NCBI RefSeq assembly: GCF_001949145.1
Contig: NW_019091467.1
Coordinates: 1,546-43,959, forward strand
DNA: 42,414 bases
DNA from: Acanthaster planci
Taxonomy: Eukaryota; Echinodermata; Asteroidea; Valvatida; Acanthasteridae
Direction: 5' to 3'
Shown here: positions 37,501 to 42,414 of the stretch, piece by piece
Numbering within the stretch: position 1 is the stretch's first letter
Layout: each line of letters starts with the position of its first letter
Translations under genes and position numbers: made by a program
The notes under the pieces: generated by a model
What the model saw: the letters and a program-made list of their open reading frames with translations, nothing else
What the model was told of the DNA's origin: nothing
Databases searched by the model: none

Positions 37501-40500
37501 AGGGCAGTATTAATGACAGCCAAATTCACTGATGCCTGGCTTTAATACTGGTCCATGCACATCAAGATTTAGAGCTGAACGTACAATTTTTAATGCCACT
37601 TCACTGAATGGGTACAAACAGCTTGGGGAGTTTGTGAATGAATTTATTTCAAGTTGTTCAAGACTGAAAGCCCAGTTGTGAGTACAAAACTCCTCCATAA
37701 AAGAAAAAGACTTTATAAACAGAAACTCATTGAGACTGGAGGCACAACTGAGGAAAACATTCCCATCTTCATAGTTGAGCTTGTCATCCGTGTTGTGGTT
37801 AAGTCCATTACAGTCCCTGCAAGTCAAATCACAAGCAATGCATACAATCTGTGACATAAGCATTCCCATGTTATTGTTGACCCTGTTACTTACGATTGGT
37901 CTTGTAAGAAGATTTGTAATGTACTCAACCACAACACTGAGTTTCATGGGTGAACTTCTTGGGGTACAGAATTTGTGCCAATGTTGAACAAAGACAGACA
38001 TGAAAGTTACATGTAAATCCACCACCAAATAGAACTCGGAATCAACTTATAAACTGCGAAGAACAATCTGGCTTTAAGATGATTCCGAGGAAGAATTATA
38101 CCAAACACATCCCATCTGCCATGCTGGTAACCCCAATCCACATTTTATACTCTCAATAAATCTGCATAATAACAACGAGCAAGTTCGGTATTTAATTTGA
38201 ATATTTTGGACCCAATCATTCCGATCTGATTTGACCCAGAGGGTAATCATCTGAGCAATTCCAGCACAGCAAACTGGACAGCTGAAGCAGTGAAGGAAAA
38301 AAAAGGGGAAATCATAGAAAAGTAGGCACAGGAATACAAGAGATGTTGAATTCAGAGGCAAATGACTTCAATGTTTGTTAGGATAACAGTGCATAAATAA
38401 ATTGAATAAATCAGTAAGAAATACAAAAGAATATGCATTGGAAAAGAATAGACGGGTGCTCTGAAAACAGCAGCCAAGTGCAAACAAAAGCGAACAGATA
38501 CTACTCTTAACAACAGACAAGGACTCCACGCCAAGGAATGAAGCATCACTCTGTTTGAACTGTTTGTCCCTTGTCCCCTGTTAATATGACTGTATAACCA
38601 TCTGTCATATTTCCACAGACCATGAAGGAATTTTGCCAGAGCAAGGCATAATAATGACACTTCATCCAGCAGGACCCGTTTTGAGTTTCTGAAATGTTAT
38701 CTTTAGTTTTCAGTTTTGAGTGTCTTTCACAAATTCACCTTTTACAAGGACGAACTGAAGTACTATCACCACAAACTCAAAAGTTAAGCCCCGTTAACCC
38801 CATCTCCTGGTACAACGGTAACAATCAACTGATTGGCAAGGACATTTGCACAGTCTGCTACAGGTGCTATTGAAAACCACACCAACAACCAACCACCAAT
38901 ACAAATAAAGGTAGGCCGAGTGACAAAACAGATGAACTGATTCAGCAAGAAAAAGAGACGTCATCACACTCAAAAAAATGTTACCAGTAAAGGGTACAAA
39001 AGTCATCTGGCAGCACAGTCCTTGCGTCTTGTCATAGAAAGAACCTAAAGGGGCAAAAGCTGGAATCATTTCTATGCACGTTCCTCTTGAGAATGACAAA
39101 TTACTTCATATTGGAACTTAGCTTTATTCTTCCAATGATAAGTCAGTCAATTCCATTTGAATACTAAGCACACTAGCTCAATCAAGTCCAGCACATGTGT
39201 GAGTCGACATTACACTGGGCAAGGACCGAATAAACCAGTCCAATTGAGATCTGTTGCTGACTGAATCAACCTAAAGCTTCCTCTAATCACCAAGAAAAGT
39301 GTCATCATGTGACCTCTTTCAGGCACAAACTTCGGGGCGACTGTACCCAAAAACGTTAAAAGATACCATGTTAAGAACTCATCAAACTTCGAGGAACTTC
39401 ACGTTTTTTGATAGCAGGGCACCCTGGATTAAGATCTTTAGAGTACACAGCTGAGATGGGCATCCTCCAAAGCAATATCTAAAATCTATGTTACCTGCAC
39501 AGCATATCTGTGGTCCTGAGGTGTCGTAGGGTATTCCCCTGCAGCAGGCGTCACCTGCCCCCACCACCACCCTGTTCTCGTTCGGGTCCGAGCAGCAGAT
39601 GTGGCCGGCCGGCACGCTGACGTACTGGCCCCTGCAGCACTGGCTGTTGGCCTGGTAAGAGTGGAACTGGCCGCCGCAGCACACGTCCGTGGACGAGGCG
39701 CGGGCCGGGAGGTAGTTGGTGCCGCAGCACTCGTAGGCGGGTCGCTGGTTGTGGAGACTCCCAGCACAGCAGACCTGTGGTCAAACGCAGAAATTTAAAG
39801 TTTTATGTCAAACAACTGGATCAAACTTGTACAAGTTTTACCCTCTCTCGTTATGTTGGCACTGATTACTATGGCCTCTATGACAAAAATATGTCCTTAG
39901 CAACCGCACAAAGCCAATGTATGCATTCAGCTATCCAAGACCATTGTCAATCATTCAACTATTTTGTAGTGTGTACTCATACCCACACACTTGACTATCC
40001 AAATCTGTTCTCAAAGGCAAGGAAAAACTTACATCAAGTGTTGAATTTTGTGGAAAAAAAGACAACTGGACCACTGGCCATTACCTCATAAAATTTACTG
40101 GACTGGATTACATATCACCAGACTGACAAAGATAAAATAACAGTTCTGCATGATACCTGATTGCCGGAGTAGCACTGACCACCACAGACGCTCTCTGTGA
40201 TACTGCACTCCAAATAGAAGCAGGTGTCTAATCCTGTAACTGGGCCTGACCTGTAAATACAGCCAAAAGCAAAGCCTTTGGGTCAGCAACATAACCAAGG
40301 CAACCAATGGATGATGCTAGGACTGTCCTGGGAAGAGTCGCAGCCCTGGCGGTCGGGGGATGGGGGGGGCATTTCTTTTTTTGTAACATCAATCTGTTTT
40401 TTTGCATTCCGATGCATGACTCTCCAAGGGTGCAGATGGAAAGGTCCTGACTTACTCTTCGTCACAGGGCTTGTAGGCCCTACGGTACACCTCATACTGC

Positions 40501-41776
40501 AGGATGATGCCGTTGGGCTGAGCTGGGCTTGCCCAGCTGACGTCAATGACGGACGATCCCAGAACCCTCAGGTTAGCAGGAGTCAAACCCGTCGGGGGGG
40601 CCTCCTGGGTGGTGGTCAAGGTGGCGTTACTGAGTAGGCAGTCGTACACGGTGCAGACTTCAACCTGGAGAAGGAAATATGCGGTTTGTGATTTGCGGTA
40701 CACGATGGACAGCTTCTGTGTATCAGTCGGGCTGGGCATTACATATTTCGGGAGAAGCAGGTATGTGTCTTGAGTGACAAAACCCGATCATTTTTGAATG
40801 ATTGAGCTTGGTGAGTAGATTGGAAAGCAAACATAATTTGAGTTTCTATCAATCTCAAAAAAACTCATACATGAGCAATTTTGATTTCTTTCATCAATTA
40901 CCACGACCACCAGGATTTGAAAAAAATCAACTTTAAGCACCAGACAATCCATTTTCTAGTTTCCCATTTGATGTGCTTTGTTTTTAAAAGTCAGTACCGA
41001 AACTTGACCAGTAGAAAAAAACACCAAAACCATAGCAAACATTTGTGGATGTCTAAGATTTTGCATCACACTTGTAAGAACAGTTAATCAACTTTTTAGA
41101 GACAATTCGAAGTACAGTTATCAATCCATGTCACCGACATGGGCCTCGCCAGGATTCTTCCTGGAGGACGACAGAATTTCTGGAAGGGGCGAGGGCCAGG
41201 TAGGTGTTCATCAGCAATAAACTGAAAAACCATTAACAGAAGGGGGGGGGAATTTTTGTGTTTTTTTCAAGCAAATTGGTTAATGTATTGCTCGTCATCT
41301 CTTCTATCATTACTTCCACGTTTTCCTCTTGCTTTTCCTTTTTATTTTTGCAATTTGGTTCTTTTTTGGGGGGCAGCAAACCCCTTGCGATGCCCACAAA
41401 CACAAAGGAAAGTATGGACAATCTGAAAATTTGGACTGGACACAACCTCTCCACCTTGCTACACATGACAGCGGAAAGAGAATTGTGAGGATTTCCCTGA
41501 CCGACCAAGGTCTCCCCTCGCGCCATCTCTTGGACCTTAGTAACCAGTTAGATGAATGAGTCAACCAGCTCACCTGTATCTTGTAGATGGTGTAGGGCCG
41601 TAGGTCGGACAGGATGTGAGAGAAGGTGGTGGCTGGCAGCATGGCTACCTCCGTGTCGTCCCGATAGACTTTGTACCTGAGTATGTCTCCGTTGGGCTGG
41701 GCTGGAGACTGCCAGGAGACTCGTAGGGCTGAGGGACTCAGGATAGTGATGGTTGGAATGGCAAAACCTTCAGGTG
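22435..41776 (-). CDS. USH2A: Usherin, C-terminal part (5' part beyond the window)
   Basis: Twenty-one exons in transcription order: 41574-41776, 40456-40664, 40157-40250, 39495-39774, 38985-39044, 37121-37308, 36476-36687, 35883-36043, 34866-35063, 34109-34263, 33480-33681, 32785-32892, 29043-32200, 28302-28421, 27465-27700, 26510-26727, 25940-26125, 25366-25440, 24747-24982, 23713-23922 and 22435-22521. They join in phase to about 2,197 residues with GT–AG borders throughout. Content: 18 FN3 domains, a cysteine-rich insert, one membrane helix, and a tail ending DTHL. Human usherin (5,202 aa) is a giant matrix and membrane protein of the stereocilia ankle links and photoreceptor periciliary membrane, which binds whirlin and harmonin PDZ domains through its C-terminus. 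The laminin-type N-terminal half is not in the window. The first exon here begins with two bases of a split codon, so more exons lie to the right. Confidence 0.96.
22725..22856 (-). mobile_element. tRNA-derived SINE, minus orientation
   Basis: Read on the minus strand, GGGGAGTGTGTAGCCC... is followed by GTCAGGGGTTTGAATCC, a good B box, at about 22780-22800. The adjoining AAATGGCTTGCTTAGGGACAC recurs in similar form at 24710-24733 (AAACTGGCTTGCTTAAGGACAG). It lies between the last two USH2A exons. It does not fold as an intact tRNA. Confidence 0.6.
23713..23922 (-). CDS. USH2A: USH2A cytoplasmic-tail exon
   Basis: Seventy residues from DPIPQAISRSASMHSL through AYTNPTFLDP to SGMVSMTD, then GTAAGT. 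Phase 0 at both ends. It is Ser/Thr/Pro-rich and probably disordered; SRSAS and SMHSLR are possible basophilic kinase sites (inference). It lies between the membrane exon and the PDZ-ligand exon. Confidence 0.93.
24692..24735 (-). mobile_element. SINE fragment beside the transmembrane exon
   Basis: TGCATGTGGGTAAACTGGCTTGCTTAAGGACAG resembles 22733-22765 (TTCATGTAGGTATAAAATGG..). It ends about 10 bp from the splice donor of the transmembrane exon, inside the intron. Confidence 0.4.
24747..24982 (-). CDS. USH2A: USH2A transmembrane exon
   Basis: After an ectodomain stem (SPGATQEPLVAWYTS) comes a hydrophobic helix starting PWFIALIVLVGVV and ending IGVLL. A basic stop-transfer and Pro-rich juxtamembrane segment follows (RTGPLKPYERERRPLPPRQRR), and the exon closes ETESIL before GTGAGT. 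This makes a type I membrane protein with about 150 cytoplasmic residues in total. PWFIAL matches vertebrate usherin (by recall). Confidence 0.95.
25366..28421 (-). CDS. USH2A: USH2A membrane-proximal three FN3 domains (five exons)
   Basis: Exons 28302-28421 and 27465-27700 give the first FN3 (QPNGDILSYTIIRN ... VKACTAGGCTTS). The rest of 27465-27700 and 26510-26727 give the second, which has an enlarged middle loop with two extra cysteines (ASCPPTSQPFTQTCTEAG). Exons 25940-26125 and 25366-25440 give the last, most divergent FN3. There the PNG turn is replaced by RLNSML, and the join reads RPLKAQ then KYEWTVMCRTTVG. Each domain is split near its middle, unlike the long exon just upstream. Confidence 0.92.
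29043..32200 (-). CDS. USH2A: USH2A giant exon: eleven FN3 domains without an intron
   Basis: A single 3,158-nt exon encodes about 1,052 residues, i.e. eleven FN3 domains of about 96 residues each. Each carries the core W, the PNG or ANG turn before strand C, the YEY or YxY of strand F, and an EAPPxG-type linker to the next. The acceptor follows TTTGCAG near 32201 and the donor is GAT then GTGAGT. The long frame runs past the donor into a meaningless tail (VSQQSNLNRPNSQGSHS), which was trimmed. The sixth domain contains SSRRRRDTDSS in its C–C' loop. The domains are clearly diverged from each other, so the tandem array is old. Confidence 0.97.
32785..35063 (-). CDS. USH2A: USH2A exons around two FN3 domains after the cysteine-rich insert
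   Basis: Exon 34866-35063 carries the second half of the split FN3 (DEDLLPYTTYEYAITAHNS) and the first half of the next (ILSWKQPAFPNG). Exon 34109-34263 completes that domain (VITTYILRRD ... GACTSVGCANSEA). Exons 33480-33681 and 32785-32892 form another FN3 (ITWREPGRPNGVIQEYRI ... VACTAAGCTSSNP) and end in EAPPQG, leading into the giant exon. All phases agree. Confidence 0.95.
34425..34776 (-). mobile_element. tRNA-derived SINE within a long inverted repeat
   Basis: Arms at 34425-34498 and 34698-34776 are inverse complements (ATTTTCAAGATGTATT ... GCCCTTACCCAACGTAT). Between them, on the minus strand, lies a tRNA-like head with A box TGGTCGAGTGG and B box GGTTCGAGTCTC (34554-34632). ATTTTCAAGATGTATT is also repeated directly at 34425 and 34683. 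It may be two copies of one SINE family inserted in opposite orientation. It lies in the USH2A intron between 34263 and 34866. Confidence 0.7.
35600..35700 (+). mobile_element. tRNA-derived SINE head in a USH2A intron
   Basis: AGCTAGGTGGCTGTGTGGTAAGG gives an A box, and about 45 bp later GGTAGGCTCCGGTCCCAACC gives a degenerate B box. The spacing is that of a tRNA. The acceptor stem does not pair, so it is a SINE relic rather than a tRNA gene. Confidence 0.5.
35883..40250 (-). CDS. USH2A: USH2A cysteine-rich CC-repeat domain (six exons)
   Basis: Exons 40157-40250, 39495-39774, 38985-39044, 37121-37308, 36476-36687 and 35883-36043 encode about 330 residues with 39 cysteines, including 14 adjacent CC pairs spaced mostly 11-20 residues apart (VCCAG, ECCGT, VCCGG, QCCRG, ICCSD, ACCRG, ICCAG and so on). 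With the one Cys just upstream (KPCDEE) the number is even, which suits full disulfide pairing. It closes with CDFDRN ... GGLCM and a Pro-rich stretch. It corresponds to the cysteine-rich region in the C-terminal half of vertebrate usherin; its function is unknown to me. Confidence 0.92.
37309..38984 (-). other. USH2A intron of 1.7 kb with one long unexplained open frame
   Basis: No repeat family or further cysteine-rich exon was recognised. A 172-codon open frame lies at 37510-38028 on the minus strand; it shows no domain I know and is not needed to join the flanking exons, whose phases already agree. Confidence 0.5.
38985..39044 (-). CDS. USH2A: USH2A 60-nt exon in the cysteine-rich region
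   Basis: Borders are CCTTTAG and GTAACA. It encodes GSFYDKTQGLCCQMTFVPFT with entry and exit phases equal to those of its neighbours, so it can be included or skipped without changing frame. It contributes one CC pair in register with the repeat spacing, which supports its being real. Confidence 0.85.
40456..41776 (-). CDS. USH2A: USH2A first two exons in the window: one FN3 and half of the next
   Basis: Exon 41574-41776 starts in a split codon, then PEGFAIPTITIL, and carries the first two-thirds of an FN3 (SWQSPAQPNGDILRYKVY ... LRPYTIYKIQ). Exon 40456-40664 finishes it (VEVCTVYDCLLSNA) and, after QEAPPTGL, begins the next FN3 up to LQYEVYRRAYKPCDE. That second domain breaks off where the cysteine-rich insert starts. 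Confidence 0.93.
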
Positions 41777-42134
41777 CTGTAGATTTAAAGGTTATATGGC
41801 ATATTAAAATGAAATCACACTATATAAGAGGCGATCTGGCAAAATGAGACAGAACTGGGCAAAGGTTAAAATGACTATTCGCTGGTGTCAGGAAAGAGTA
41901 TTTATTCTCCTTACACACTAACAATGCTTTTTGTTGCACTCTAATGTGGGATTCTGTTGACCAGCTATGGCCGTTACGATTCCACAAATACTGACACATC
42001 AAAATAGTAACCATTGGAGATATTCTCCATTCATTTCCCAGAATTTAAATGTGGTAATTTACACACTAAAAAGGGTGATGGAAAAAACGGCATGAATGTG
42101 CAGTTCATTGTATTGCTGTTGACGGGATGTCAGC
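41777..42134 (-). other. USH2A intron, no exon seen
   Basis: AT-rich intronic sequence upstream of the first usherin exon in the window. No FN3-like segment was found in any minus-strand frame. The next exon must lie beyond 42414. Confidence 0.6.
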
Positions 42135-42414
42135 TGACCGTTATTTACGGAGATCTTCCCCCGTCTGTGGAGAATGTATCAAGAACTGAGTAGCCGCCAG
42201 CTGACAAAAATCAGAGGCGTGCGGCCAAGTGGTGAGGATTTGACCATTATTTACTGAGATCTTCTCTCGTCTGTGGAGAATGTATCAAAAACTGAGTAGC
42301 CGCCAGCTGACAGACATCAGAGGCGTACGGCCAAGTGGCGAGGATTTGTATCTCCCAATCATAGGCTCAGAGCATTGAAATCCTGCTTCTGATTAGAGGC
42401 GTACGGCCAAGGGG
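42135..42414. repeat. 106-bp tandem repeat at the right edge
   Basis: Unit one (42135-42240) and unit two (42241-42346) share TGACCRTTATTTAC, CGTCTGTGGAGAATGTATCA and AGGCGTRCGGCCAAGTGG with few differences. A third AGGCGTACGGCCAAG starts at about 42396 and runs off the window. CGGCCAAGTGG resembles a tRNA A box, so the unit may derive from a SINE. Confidence 0.8.

Noticed and set aside
41120-41205. Small GGGCCTCGCC / GGCGAGGGCC palindrome
   Set aside because: The arms match only over about 8-10 bp with poor continuation; not enough to call an element.

Overview
The window is nuclear DNA from an intron-rich animal, not a prokaryote. Every long conserved protein segment is split by GT–AG introns with matching phases. 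The gene content and C-terminal details resemble vertebrate orthologues closely, and the introns (mostly 0.3–2.4 kb) carry tRNA-derived SINEs and short inverted-repeat elements. An invertebrate deuterostome (echinoderm, hemichordate or amphioxus type) fits best, but that is inference and the species cannot be fixed from sequence alone.

Layout: 1–2116 is gene-free, with a (TTAGG)n array at the very edge, a TTTG microsatellite and a probable hAT-type MITE. 2117–17385 (+) is a complete KCTD3/SHKBP1-type gene: 16 coding exons, 684 codons, an N-terminal BTB/T1 domain followed by a WD-like propeller. 17386–22434 is the shared 3' intergenic region, holding a long hairpin, a TTAA-bounded element and the 3' end of a LINE. 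22435–42414 (-) is the C-terminal part of usherin (USH2A): 21 coding exons, about 2,197 residues, with the 5' part of the gene beyond the right edge.

The usherin segment reads, from N to C: one FN3; an FN3 split by a roughly 320-residue cysteine-rich block with 14 CC pairs; two FN3s; eleven FN3s in one uninterrupted 3.16 kb exon; three membrane-proximal FN3s; one transmembrane helix; and a cytoplasmic tail of about 150 residues ending in the PDZ ligand DTHL. This gives 18 FN3 domains in the window. I rebuilt both coding sequences exon by exon, and all splice phases agree.

The two genes are neighbours and convergent, as KCTD3 and USH2A are on human 1q41 (recalled). This looks like an ancient conserved gene pair. 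The most interesting observations are that linkage, the cysteine-rich domain nested inside an FN3 fold, the intronless eleven-FN3 exon with an RRRR site, and three elements bounded by TTAA with CC-starting inverted termini. I found no evidence for CRISPR, operons or a prokaryotic-style system.
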